This document shows, piece by piece, positions 7,446 to 14,132 of a stretch of DNA of 16,765 nucleotides. The notes beneath the pieces were generated by a model, which was not told where the DNA came from, ran no database searches, and saw only the letters and a program-made list of their open reading frames with translations. The DNA lies in NCBI GenBank assembly GCA_042088665.1, contig JBELMB010000117.1, positions 1 to 16,765 on the forward strand, given 5' to 3'. Origin of the DNA: JBELMB01 sp042088665. Lineage in GTDB: Bacteria; Pseudomonadota; Alphaproteobacteria; Rhodobacterales; Rhodobacteraceae. The position numbers and the translations under genes were made by a program. How positions within the stretch are numbered: the first letter of the stretch is position 1; each line of letters opens with the position of its first letter.

Positions 7446-8273
7446 ATGCAGAATGACCCGGGCCCTTCGCGGCGTCAAACGGATGTATTGGATCCTGACC
7501 GGGCCCACGCGCTGCTGGCGACGCTGGGCGCGCGCGACATGGGCCTGCCAGACCGTCTGAGTGCGGGTGACGCGCTGCCGCCGTTCTTTCACCAGATCTA
7601 CTTCTGGGATGCCCGACCGCCCGCACTGCTGGGCCGCGACGGTCATCCAAGGGTTGGCGACGACCTGATCCCGGACATGGGTCTGCCACGGCGGATGTGG
7701 GCCGGTGGACGGCTGGAATTTCTGGCCCCGTTGCGCGTCGGCCTTGCTGCCGAAAAGCGGTCTCGCCGGACCTCTGTTCAGCGCAAATCGGGGCGCAGCG
7801 GTGATCTGGCCTTTGTCACGCTGGATCATGAGATCTGGCAGGATGGCATGCTTTGTCTGCGCGACAGTCAGGACCTCGTTTATCGCGAAGAGGCCCGGTC
7901 TGATGCGCCCAAACCTACGCCACCCGAGGCCCCGGCGTCCGTGGCGGCAGAAACGGTCGCGTTCTCCTCGACCATGCTGTTTCGCTATTCGGCGCTGACA
8001 TTCAACGGGCACCGCATCCACTATGACCCCGCCTATGCCCGCGATGTCGAAGGCTACGATGGGCTTGTGGTGCATGGCCCGCTTCTGGCCCAGCTCTTGA
8101 TGCTGAAAGCCGCGCGTCAGGCGCCCCTGCGGCGGTTTGCCTTTCGTGGCACAGCCGCATTGATGGATTTCGAGACAGCGGACCTGTGTCAGGATGGGGC
8201 GCGGATGTGGGTGCGCGGCCCGGACGGGCGGCTCTGCATGACCGCCGAAGTTGAAACGGAAAACCCCGCCTGA
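7446..8273 (+). CDS. Hot-dog fold acyl-CoA dehydratase/hydratase (MaoC / mesaconyl-C4-CoA hydratase-like)
   Basis: A 275-residue protein of the FAS1-like dehydratase / mesaconyl-C4-CoA hydratase group, a double hot-dog enzyme. The N-terminal half has MWAGGRLEFLAPLRVG and the C-terminal half carries the active-site region RYSALTFNGHRIHYDPAYA (residues 180-198) with a HTD2/MaoC-type Asn and His pattern, followed by GLVVHGPLLAQLL. Such enzymes add or remove water on branched-chain or dicarboxylic acyl-CoA thioesters (mesaconyl-, itaconyl- or related CoAs). The start at 7446 is chosen because GGAGG lies five bases upstream; earlier in-frame ATGs at 7410 and 7434 lack this. No other genes of a CoA pathway are adjacent, so the true substrate is open. 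Confidence 0.87.
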   Translation: MQNDPGPSRRQTDVLDPDRAHALLATLGARDMGLPDRLSAGDALPPFFHQIYFWDARPPALLGRDGHPRVGDDLIPDMGLPRRMWAGGRLEFLAPLRVGLAAEKRSRRTSVQRKSGRSGDLAFVTLDHEIWQDGMLCLRDSQDLVYREEARSDAPKPTPPEAPASVAAETVAFSSTMLFRYSALTFNGHRIHYDPAYARDVEGYDGLVVHGPLLAQLLMLKAARQAPLRRFAFRGTAALMDFETADLCQDGARMWVRGPDGRLCMTAEVETENPA

Positions 8274-8282
8274 GGGGCGGGG
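8260..8282 (-). terminator. Intrinsic terminator for the sugar transferase gene, overlapping the dehydratase 3' end
   Basis: CCCCGCC (8264-8270) and GGCGGGG (8276-8282) form a perfect 7-bp GC stem with a five-base loop that contains the TGA stop of the dehydratase gene. Read on the minus strand the stem is followed by TTTT (8263-8260), the arrangement of an intrinsic terminator for the convergent sugar transferase transcript. On the plus strand no T-run follows. Confidence 0.75.
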
Positions 8283-8310
8283 CCTGTGTCGCGTGGCGCG
8301 GGTGAGGGTG

Positions 8311-9000
8311 TCAGACGCCGGTGCCTTTCACCACGACATGCACGGTCTTGAACAAGACGTGCAGGTCGGTGGCAAAGGACAGTTTTGCCAGGTAGTCGCT
8401 GTCAAAGCGCGCGCGCTCCGCGAAAGACGACTCGTTGCGCTCTGAGGTCTGCCAGAACCCGGTGACACCCGGGCGCATCATGTAGTAGGCGGTGCCGGGA
8501 TAAATCCCTTTCTGGCAGGGCATCATCGGACGCGGGCCCACCAGCGACATGTCCCCGATCAGGACGTTCCACAGCTGCGGAAGCTCGTCGATGGAGGTTT
8601 TGCGGATGATCCGACCGATGGGCGTGATGCGCGGATCGTTCTGCAGCTTCTGGGAATGGTCCCACTCGGCCTTGGCTTCGGGGTTCTCTGCCAGATAGGC
8701 CTGCAACAGACGATCTGCCTGCGGAACCATGCTGCGCAACTTCCACATCCGGAAGTCACGGTCATGGCGGCCCACACGGGTCTGCCGGTAGAACGGGTTA
8801 TGGCCGTCCCGCGCAATCAGCACGGCAAAGACCAAAACGAGGATCAACACAGGAAGCGCGGCCACAAGGACAAGCGCTATGTCCAGCAACCGTTTCATCC
8901 CATCGCGGTAGGGCGTCGTGGCGTTCCGGGCGAACAGGGTGTTGTCCAGTAGAACGTCAACATCCGCAGCGGACTGCTGATGGGGCTTGTGTACAGTCAT
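8311..9000 (-). CDS. Undecaprenyl-phosphate sugar phosphotransferase (ExoY-type bacterial sugar transferase)
   Basis: A 229-residue bacterial sugar transferase (polyprenyl-phosphate hexose-1-phosphate transferase). It has one membrane segment at ~41-63, then PFYRQTRVGRHDRDFRMWKL (69-88), the catalytic acidic pair in RKTSIDELPQLWNV (Asp138, Glu139), LVGPRPMMP (153-161) and MRPGVTGFWQTSERN (175-189). These enzymes start exopolysaccharide or O-unit synthesis by moving a sugar phosphate onto undecaprenyl phosphate at the inner membrane; ExoY, which uses UDP-galactose, is the closest short model. Of two adjacent ATGs, the one at 9000 has AGGAGG at a five-base distance; that at 9003 is too close. 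No other polysaccharide genes are in the window, so it is isolated and may serve a distant cluster. Confidence 0.93.
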   Translation of the reverse strand: MTVHKPHQQSAADVDVLLDNTLFARNATTPYRDGMKRLLDIALVLVAALPVLILVLVFAVLIARDGHNPFYRQTRVGRHDRDFRMWKLRSMVPQADRLLQAYLAENPEAKAEWDHSQKLQNDPRITPIGRIIRKTSIDELPQLWNVLIGDMSLVGPRPMMPCQKGIYPGTAYYMMRPGVTGFWQTSERNESSFAERARFDSDYLAKLSFATDLHVLFKTVHVVVKGTGV

Positions 9001-9252
9001 CATGACCTCCTGAGTCATATATGACGGAAGTTCGGAACAGGTTCTGACTCTGGCCAAAGCACAAGACAGGATGTGTCAGGTGACAAATCCGATCGCGCCC
9101 AAACCGGGCGGCATGTGACTTCTGTGGTTTTCAAACCCTACCAGATTGCAGCAGACGTACCGATGATACTCCCAGTGGTGAATGCACCAACCCCCTAGTG
9201 CCGAATTCATGCGGATCGTGGCAGCAATCTGACCGATCCACGCGACAGGTTT

Positions 9253-9281
9253 TGTATGACCTTCCACCGGCTTACCGTCAA
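9253..9281 (-). promoter_or_regulatory. Candidate housekeeping promoter for the sugar transferase gene
   Basis: On the minus strand TTGACG (9281-9276) is followed after 17 bases by CATACA (9258-9253). Just upstream of the -35 box (plus coordinates 9287-9310) the sequence is AT-rich, like an UP element. Initiation here would give the sugar transferase mRNA a leader of roughly 245 bases. The -35 box is good, the -10 box only fair. Confidence 0.4.
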
Positions 9282-9708
9282 CAAACCTATTTTAATGCAG
9301 CTAAAAATTGAAAGGTGTGGCACGGAGGCCTGCGCGGTTTCCGCACCTCGGTCCGGGGGTTTGGCGCGTCATGAGATGTGCACCAAAAGGCCGTAACCGT
9401 CGAATTGGACAGCCCGCAAGGGGCGCAGCCAGCATCGGCGCGGTCCCGGTGCGTGCACAATGCATCGCGCAGCCTCACCGGGACGACGTCGCTTTGTTCG
9501 AGGTCCGGAGGCAATGACCGCCTTGTCCGGGTTTGTTGAACACCTCGGCTCCGAATTCGGGAGAGCGGTTGCGTCGCTGTGTCCGATTTCGAAACAATAG
9601 CGGCGCGGCCGTGACGCGCCCCGCGACCGATGCTTGCCGGATGATTTGCAATCTCCGCCCCGCTCGGCTCAGCCGAAGGTGCGGCGCGATCAGCAAATCG
9701 AGACAATT

Positions 9709-9739
9709 TTGACACGAATTCGATTTCTCACGGATTGTT
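9709..9739 (+). promoter_or_regulatory. Candidate promoter for the rnd-lpt operon
   Basis: A perfect TTGACA lies at 9709-9714. The best -10 candidates around 9733-9739 (GATTGT or ATTGTT, spacers of 18-19) are weak. A palindrome CGAATTCG sits in the spacer. The leader to the rnd start would be about 210 bases. Confidence 0.3.
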
Positions 9740-9955
9740 ACAGATGTTTGTATTTGCCCGGGGCTCTGCCCGACTCACCGCAAGATCCTGCCAGATTTGC
9801 GCCAGAATCAGTCACAGCTGCGCCATGGTTCCTGCGCGGGTTTCGCAAATGTGGCGCTGGACCGGGGCCTTGCGCGGCCATGTGACAGAGTTGAAAGCCC
9901 CCGCCTGCCCGGATATGTGCGTCTGAACACTCTTCTAATGCGGTTTGAGGCCAAT

Positions 9956-10570
9956 ATGACCAATCACGTGTACCAAGGCGACTTGCCCGACGGTCTGGAT
10001 CTCGGGCCGGTCGTGGCCATAGATTGTGAAACGATGGGATTGTCCCCCTTCCGTGACCGCCTGTGCGTGGTGCAATTGTCCGCCGGGGATGGGCATGCGC
10101 ATCTGGTGCAAGTGGCCAAGGGCCAGACCGAAGCGCCGAACCTTGCCCGCTTGCTCAAGGACCCGGAGGTGCTGAAGCTGTTTCACTTTGGACGGTTCGA
10201 CATCGCCGCGATGTACCATGCCTTTGGCGCGCTGGCCGCGCCGGTCTATTGCACCAAGATCGCCAGCCGCCTCGTGCGCACCTACACCGACCGGCACGGG
10301 CTGAAAGCGTTGACCCAGGAGTTGATCTCTGTCGATATCTCGAAACAGCAGCAATCCAGCGACTGGGGCGCCCCAAAGCTGACCGATGCGCAGGTCGACT
10401 ACGCCGCCTCTGATGTTCTGTATCTCCACCGGCTCAGAGAGGCGTTGAACACCATGCTGACGCGCGAGGACCGGATGGAGATGGCGCAGGCCTGTTTCGA
10501 CTTCTTGCCGACACGGGCCAAGCTGGATCTCGCGGGCTGGCCGGACACGGATATCTTTGCCCATGCCTGA
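9956..10570 (+). CDS. rnd: Ribonuclease D-like 3'-5' exonuclease (single domain)
   Basis: A 204-residue DEDDy exonuclease. The acidic residues are Asp23 and Glu25 in AIDCETMGL, Asp82 in HFGRFDIAAM, and the Tyr149/Asp153 pair in DYAASDVLYL. RNase D trims the 3' ends of tRNA precursors and other stable RNAs. E. coli RNase D is about 375 residues and has HRDC domains; this protein stops after the exonuclease domain, a short form usual in this bacterial group rather than a truncation. The start at 9956 has GAGG five bases upstream. It is the first gene of a tight plus-strand series: lptC begins 13 bases after its stop. No signal peptide. Confidence 0.92.
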   Translation: MTNHVYQGDLPDGLDLGPVVAIDCETMGLSPFRDRLCVVQLSAGDGHAHLVQVAKGQTEAPNLARLLKDPEVLKLFHFGRFDIAAMYHAFGALAAPVYCTKIASRLVRTYTDRHGLKALTQELISVDISKQQQSSDWGAPKLTDAQVDYAASDVLYLHRLREALNTMLTREDRMEMAQACFDFLPTRAKLDLAGWPDTDIFAHA

Positions 10571-10583
10571 GCAAGGCTGACCC

Positions 10584-11198
10584 ATGGCCCGCGCCACTGG
10601 GCTTTATTCCCGGGTCATCGCCTGGCTCAAGATTCTCTTGCCGCTGGCTGCGCTGGCGCTTTTGTCGACGCTCTTCCTCTTGTCGAGCAGCCGGGAGCCG
10701 CTGGACAACGTGCCCTTTGCCGCGGCCCTGCGCGCGGGCGATGCGGCACAGCAAGGGGTGTCGGGGCCTTACTACTCCGGCACGACCGCGCAGGGCGAGA
10801 TCCTGACCATGACCGCCAAACGCGCCCGCCCGATGGCGGATGGGCGCATCCTTGCCGACGCGCTGGAGGCCCGGATGCAATTGCGCGATGGCAGCGAGAT
10901 CCGGCTGAACGCCCTTGAGGCGCATATGCAGGAAGGTGAGCAGACCGCGCATCTGAAAGGCGGCGTACGCATCGAAAGCTCACTGGGCTATATCCTGCGC
11001 ACCGAAGCGATGATTTCAGCGCTCGACAGTGTCGAGGTCGAAAGCCTCGGCCCGGTGGTCGGTGACGGCCCGGCAGGCGAATTGCGTGCGGGGCGTTTGC
11101 GCATCAGTCCGGCGGCGGGGAAAACAGAGGTGCAAATCCACTTCACCGATGGGGTAAAGCTGATATATCGTCCGCCAAAGAAGGACGAAACAGAATGA
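10584..11198 (+). CDS. lptC: LPS export ABC transporter periplasmic protein LptC
   Basis: A 204-residue protein with one N-terminal membrane anchor (~13-33, AWLKILLPLAALALLSTLFL) and a periplasmic part of beta-jellyroll type, identified as LptC from its fold pattern and its place before lptA and lptB. LptC takes lipopolysaccharide from the LptB2FG transporter in the inner membrane and hands it to LptA. In alphaproteobacteria it diverges strongly in sequence, so gene order carries much of the identification. The gene starts 13 bases after rnd, and its TGA overlaps the lptA ATG as ATGA, indicating translational coupling. lptF and lptG are not in the window and are usually elsewhere in this group. 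Confidence 0.88.
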   Translation: MARATGLYSRVIAWLKILLPLAALALLSTLFLLSSSREPLDNVPFAAALRAGDAAQQGVSGPYYSGTTAQGEILTMTAKRARPMADGRILADALEARMQLRDGSEIRLNALEAHMQEGEQTAHLKGGVRIESSLGYILRTEAMISALDSVEVESLGPVVGDGPAGELRAGRLRISPAAGKTEVQIHFTDGVKLIYRPPKKDETE

Positions 11199-11707
11199 AA
11201 CGACCTCTTTGCGCCGCGATTGTCTGTGTGGCTTTGATCAGTGCTGGTGTTACGGTTTTGCCCGGACCGGGTTTGGCGCAGGGGGCGCAGGTCTCCTTTG
11301 GCGGAATGCAGCAGGACACCCGCGCGCCGGTAGAGGTCACGGCGGACTCGCTGCGGGTCAACCAGTCCGACGGCACGGCACTGTATTCTGGAAATGTCAT
11401 CATCGCTCAGGGCCAGATGCGCCTTGCCGCGCCGCGTGTGCTGGTGATCTATTCCGCCCAGGCCGGCAAGATCGACAAGATGGAAGCCTCGGGTGGTGTG
11501 ATCCTCGTCAGTGGCGAAGAGGCGGCAGAGGCTGAACGCGCCGACTACAATATCGAGGCAGGACAAGTTGTTATGAGTGGGAACGTGTTGTTGACCCAAG
11601 GCCCCAGCGCGCTGACGTCAGAGCGCATGATCGTCAATCTCGAAGACGGCACGGCGCAGATGTCGGGCCGGGTCAAGACGGTGCTCCAGCAGGGCGGCGA
11701 TCAATAG
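11195..11707 (+). CDS. lptA: LPS transport periplasmic protein LptA
   Basis: A 170-residue periplasmic protein of the OstA/LptA type. Residues 1-29 form a signal peptide cleaved after the LAQ in GPGLAQGAQ. The mature part has the repeated short beta strands of the OstA domain: PVEVTADSLRVNQSDGTALY, then GNVIIAQGQMRLAAPRV, then ADYNIEAGQVVMSGNVLLTQ and LTSERMIVNLEDGTAQM. LptA forms the bridge across the periplasm between LptC and LptD. The start overlaps the stop of lptC by four bases. Its stop is one base before the lptB start, so the three lpt genes are clearly one translation unit. Confidence 0.93.
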   Translation: MKRPLCAAIVCVALISAGVTVLPGPGLAQGAQVSFGGMQQDTRAPVEVTADSLRVNQSDGTALYSGNVIIAQGQMRLAAPRVLVIYSAQAGKIDKMEASGGVILVSGEEAAEAERADYNIEAGQVVMSGNVLLTQGPSALTSERMIVNLEDGTAQMSGRVKTVLQQGGDQ

Positions 11708-11708
11708 G

Positions 11709-12467
11709 ATGGCGCGGCCCGACTTGACCGTGACCGAGGGCAGCAGCGGGCTGCGCGTCAATCATCTGCGCAAGAGTTACCGCAAGCGGGTGGTCATCCG
11801 CGACGTCACGATCCGGCTCGACCGTGGCGAAGTCGTTGCGCTGTTGGGGCCGAACGGCTCTGGCAAGACCACGTCGTTTTACGCCATCGCGGGCCTCGTG
11901 AACCCCGAAGGTGGCGAAGTGCTGATCGACGGGCGCGATGCCACGTACCTGCCAATGTACCGCCGCGCCCGCATGGGCATCGGCTATCTGCCGCAGGAAA
12001 TGTCGATCTTTCGCGGGATGTCCGTCGAGGACAACATCGGCGCCGTGCTCGACATCGCGGAACGCGACAAGCACCGTCGCCGCGAGCGGTTGGAGGAACT
12101 TCTGGGCGAATTTTCCATCGAGCATCTGCGCCGCGCCCCGGCGCTGGCCTTGTCCGGTGGGGAACGGCGCCGGGTAGAGATCGCCCGCTGCCTTGCCGCA
12201 GACCCAAAGTATCTGCTGCTGGACGAACCCTTTGCCGGGGTTGACCCGATCAGCGTTGGCGACATCCGCCATCTTGTCGCTGACCTGAAGACCCGCGGGC
12301 TGGGCGTTTTGATCACAGACCATAACGTGCGGGAAACATTGGAGATTGTTGACCGTGCATATATCTTGCACGACGGTACTGTGCTGATGTCCGGCACGCC
12401 CGAGGAAGTGGTGCAGAATGAAAACGTGCGCCGGGTCTACCTTGGCGATAACTTCCGCCTCGCCTGA
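11709..12467 (+). CDS. lptB: LPS export ABC transporter ATP-binding protein LptB
   Basis: A 252-residue ABC ATPase that powers lipopolysaccharide extraction with LptF and LptG. Walker A is GPNGSGKTT (47-55), the Q-loop is GYLPQEMSIF (92-101) with Gln96, the signature is LSGGERRRVEIAR (148-160), Walker B is YLLLDEPFAGVDP (168-180) and the switch His205 is in LITDHNV. The YLPQEMSIFRGMSVEDNI segment is typical of LptB rather than of amino-acid transporters. The family length is ~241; the extra residues form a short N-terminal extension. It ends the lpt block, followed by a non-coding gap of ~310 bp before hpf, where rpoN is found in many other proteobacteria. Confidence 0.96.
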   Translation: MARPDLTVTEGSSGLRVNHLRKSYRKRVVIRDVTIRLDRGEVVALLGPNGSGKTTSFYAIAGLVNPEGGEVLIDGRDATYLPMYRRARMGIGYLPQEMSIFRGMSVEDNIGAVLDIAERDKHRRRERLEELLGEFSIEHLRRAPALALSGGERRRVEIARCLAADPKYLLLDEPFAGVDPISVGDIRHLVADLKTRGLGVLITDHNVRETLEIVDRAYILHDGTVLMSGTPEEVVQNENVRRVYLGDNFRLA

Positions 12468-12780
12468 CGCGGCCTGCCTGTGGTCCTTTTGGCACCGACA
12501 ACCGCCGTGCATTTTCCCCGCCCCTGACGTGGATCAGGGACAAGCTGACCACAACTGCACTAAAATTTAACTCCGGTTTCGATTGACAGCGGGGCCGGTT
12601 TCCACCTCAATTGAGGGTATGGTGCTATGTATCGCGGCATTTCTGACAGATCGTCTCTTCGACACCGAAGGATTTTGTCCGCAGTTGCGATTAAAGCACC
12701 TTTCCTGACACAGGTGATCCATCCCTTGCGGCGTTCTGCCGCCAGAGGAGTCACCTTTGCGTAGCGAGAAGGACAAAGAC
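12468..12780 (+). promoter_or_regulatory. Non-coding gap lptB-hpf: hpf promoter and structured leader
   Basis: No gene is seen here. A consensus TTGACA lies at 12583-12588. A perfect 12-bp palindrome CCTCAATTGAGG (12605-12616) sits 17 bases downstream, where the -10 box would be, and looks like an operator. Nearer to hpf, AGGTGA (12712-12717) can pair either with CACCT upstream (12697-12701) or with TCACCT downstream (12751-12756), and the two pairings exclude each other; between them GCGGC and GCCGC (12728-12742) form a small stem. A weak hairpin CCCTGA/TCAGGG (12522-12539) lies after lptB without a T-run. The promoter is plausible; the regulation is inferred. Confidence 0.45.
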
Positions 12781-13344
12781 ATGCGCTATCAGATCACGGG
12801 AAAGCACATCGACATCGGCGAGGCTCTGCAAACCCATGTGACCACCGAGCTGGGGGCTGTGCTGGACAAGTATTCCCAGCGGCCCACAGACGCCACCGTG
12901 ATCTTTTCGAAGTCCGCCCACGAGTTTGTCTGCGAAACCGTCATCCATCTCTCCAGCGGACTAAATGCCGCAGCCAAGGGCCAGGCCACAGAGATCTATG
13001 CCGCTTTCGAATCCTGCATTGAAAAGATGGACAAACAGCTCAGGCGATACAAACGACGGCTCAAGGACCACCATAAGGATCGCACGGAACCCGTTGAACT
13101 TTTTGATGCGTCTTATAATATTCTTTCCAAGGCACAGGGCGAGGAAGAGCCTGAGCCCGAGACGCTTCAGCCCATTATCGTGGCCGAGATGGAGACCAAG
13201 ATCCCGTCCCTGACAGTGGGGGAAGCCGTCATGCAAATGGAACTGGCCGGAAAACCGGTGCTTGTGTTTCGCAACGAAAAGAAGGATGGCGTGAACGTCG
13301 TGTATCGGCGGGAAGACGGGAACATCGGCTGGATCGATCCGTAA
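12781..13344 (+). CDS. hpf: Ribosome hibernation promoting factor, long form
   Basis: A 187-residue long HPF. Residues 1-~98 are the S30AE ribosome-binding domain (MRYQITGKHIDIGEAL, then KQLRRYKRRLKDHHKD); an acidic linker (~118-130) leads to a C-terminal dimerisation domain (~130-187) containing GEAVMQMELAGKPVLVFRN and NIGWIDP. Long HPFs block the decoding site and join two 70S particles into 100S dimers in resting cells. The ATG at 12781 matches the family N-terminus and has GAAGGA seven bases upstream. An in-frame TTG at 12757 has an even better GAGGAG and would add eight residues; it may be used or may be part of the leader. The gene follows the lpt cluster and precedes ptsN, the usual arrangement. 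Confidence 0.95.
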   Translation: MRYQITGKHIDIGEALQTHVTTELGAVLDKYSQRPTDATVIFSKSAHEFVCETVIHLSSGLNAAAKGQATEIYAAFESCIEKMDKQLRRYKRRLKDHHKDRTEPVELFDASYNILSKAQGEEEPEPETLQPIIVAEMETKIPSLTVGEAVMQMELAGKPVLVFRNEKKDGVNVVYRREDGNIGWIDP

Positions 13345-13390
13345 CCCCATTTGCCGATAGGCCTGTAACGCGAGACCCTGGGGCTTTTTC

Positions 13391-13855
13391 ATGAAATTTG
13401 TCGACCTTGTGAAACCGGAAGCGGTCAAAGTGTTGTCTTCCGTTTCGTCGAAGAAACGACTGATGCATGATCTGTCCGATCTTGCGGAGTCGGCCTACGG
13501 CGTGAATGCCGGTGTCACCGTCGAGGCCCTGCTGGAGCGTGAGACGCTGGGTCCGACGGGCGTCGGGCACGGCGTTGCCCTGCCACATGCGCGGATATCC
13601 GGGCTCGAAGAAGTGCACGGCGTGTTCCTCTTGCTGGAAAAACCGATTGATTTTGATGCGGTTGACCGGCAGCCCGTCGATCTGGTGTTCGCGCTCTTCG
13701 CCCCCGAAGAGGCGGGTGTCGAACATCTCAAGGCGCTGGCACTTGTGTCGCGGTCACTGCGGGAAAGCGCGCTCTGCGCCAAGCTGCGGTCCAACCCGGT
13801 TCCCGGCACGCTCTATACCATCCTGACAGAGGCAGAGGCGGTCAAGGCGGCCTGA
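13391..13855 (+). CDS. ptsN: PTS IIA-like nitrogen regulatory protein (EIIA-Ntr)
   Basis: A 154-residue EIIA-Ntr of the fructose/mannitol IIA family. The phosphorylated residue is His66 in GVALPHARI, accepted from NPr of the nitrogen PTS. The family regulates potassium uptake, nitrogen and carbon balance and envelope functions through its phosphorylation state rather than by carrying sugar. The start is 46 bases after hpf with a poor Shine-Dalgarno sequence, so translation may depend on readthrough from hpf. An intrinsic terminator 37 bases after its stop closes the whole rnd-lpt-hpf-ptsN run. Soluble and complete in length. Confidence 0.95.
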   Translation: MKFVDLVKPEAVKVLSSVSSKKRLMHDLSDLAESAYGVNAGVTVEALLERETLGPTGVGHGVALPHARISGLEEVHGVFLLLEKPIDFDAVDRQPVDLVFALFAPEEAGVEHLKALALVSRSLRESALCAKLRSNPVPGTLYTILTEAEAVKAA

Positions 13856-13892
13856 CGAAGGGCCGCGCTGAGGCATCCGTGCCACATGGATC

Positions 13893-13931
13893 AAAGGTCC
13901 GGTTTTCCTGCCTTGGGAGCCGGGCCTTTTT
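13893..13931 (+). terminator. Intrinsic terminator after ptsN
   Basis: AAAGGTCCGG (13893-13902) pairs with CCGGGCCTTT (13920-13929) to give a 10-bp stem with one G-T pair and a 17-base loop, ending in a five-T run (13927-13931). It marks the end of the ptsN transcript and isolates the rtcB-prfH operon from it. Confidence 0.85.
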
Positions 13932-13983
13932 GCGTTAGATGCCTGCCACACCAGTTTCCATGGCCAAGACAGGAGGGCGCAAC

Positions 13984-14034
13984 ATGACCGATCACACAGC
14001 GACAAACCTTCCCCTGGGCCCTGCGAAGGCATGA
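13984..14034 (+). CDS. Possible 16-codon leader peptide upstream of rtcB
   Basis: ATG to TGA encodes MTDHTATNLPLGPAKA. It has a perfect AGGAGG (13971-13976) at seven bases, one of the best ribosome-binding sites in the window, and stands alone between the ptsN terminator and rtcB, ending 98 bases before the rtcB start. I recognise no homologue. It is not a classical attenuator peptide with a run of one amino acid. It could be a regulatory leader, a small protein, a broken gene remnant or chance. Downstream of it lie a direct repeat ACGTCT (14053 and 14068 regions) and a GCGGCC/GGCCGC hairpin (14089-14106). Confidence 0.3.
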   Translation: MTDHTATNLPLGPAKA

Positions 14035-14132
14035 AGCGTTAACCGTTTCAAACGTCTTTTCCTGACACGTCTGCGCAGCGCCTGACCTGCGGCCTTTTCC
14101 GGCCGCTGCCTTGTCATGGAAAGTCACATCAC

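Larger units (their letters stand above)
9001..9955. other. Long gene-free region between the sugar transferase and RNase D genes
   Basis: About 950 bp between divergent genes with no reading frame I can recognise as a protein on either strand. It is less GC-rich than its surroundings in places. It holds candidate promoters facing each flanking gene, a perfect palindrome TCATATATGA (9015-9024), a TGTCA-GG-TGACA inverted repeat (9073-9084) close to the sugar transferase start, and palindromes around EcoRI-like cores at 9551-9560 (CCGAATTCGG) and 9715-9722 (CGAATTCG). No intrinsic terminator typical of a small RNA was found, but a small RNA gene cannot be excluded. Confidence 0.6.

Noticed and set aside
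9317..9332. TGGCAC followed by CTGC, resembling a sigma-54 promoter
   Set aside because: The GG and GC elements are one base too far apart, which sigma-54 promoters do not tolerate.
9287..9715. A 142-codon minus-strand frame in the long gene-free region
   Set aside because: No ribosome-binding site, no family resemblance, and arginine/proline/serine-rich composition typical of chance frames in GC-rich DNA.
11673..12512. A 279-codon open frame on the minus strand opposite lptB
   Set aside because: It is the antisense shadow of an intact ABC ATPase gene.
12522..12539. CCCTGA/TCAGGG hairpin after lptB as a terminator
   Set aside because: Short stem and no T-run; kept only as a remark in the leader entry.
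13345..13390. CCCCA/TGGGG pairing followed by CTTTTTC between hpf and ptsN
   Set aside because: The stem is only five pairs with a loop of about 28 bases, too weak to call a terminator, and ptsN normally follows hpf in one transcript.
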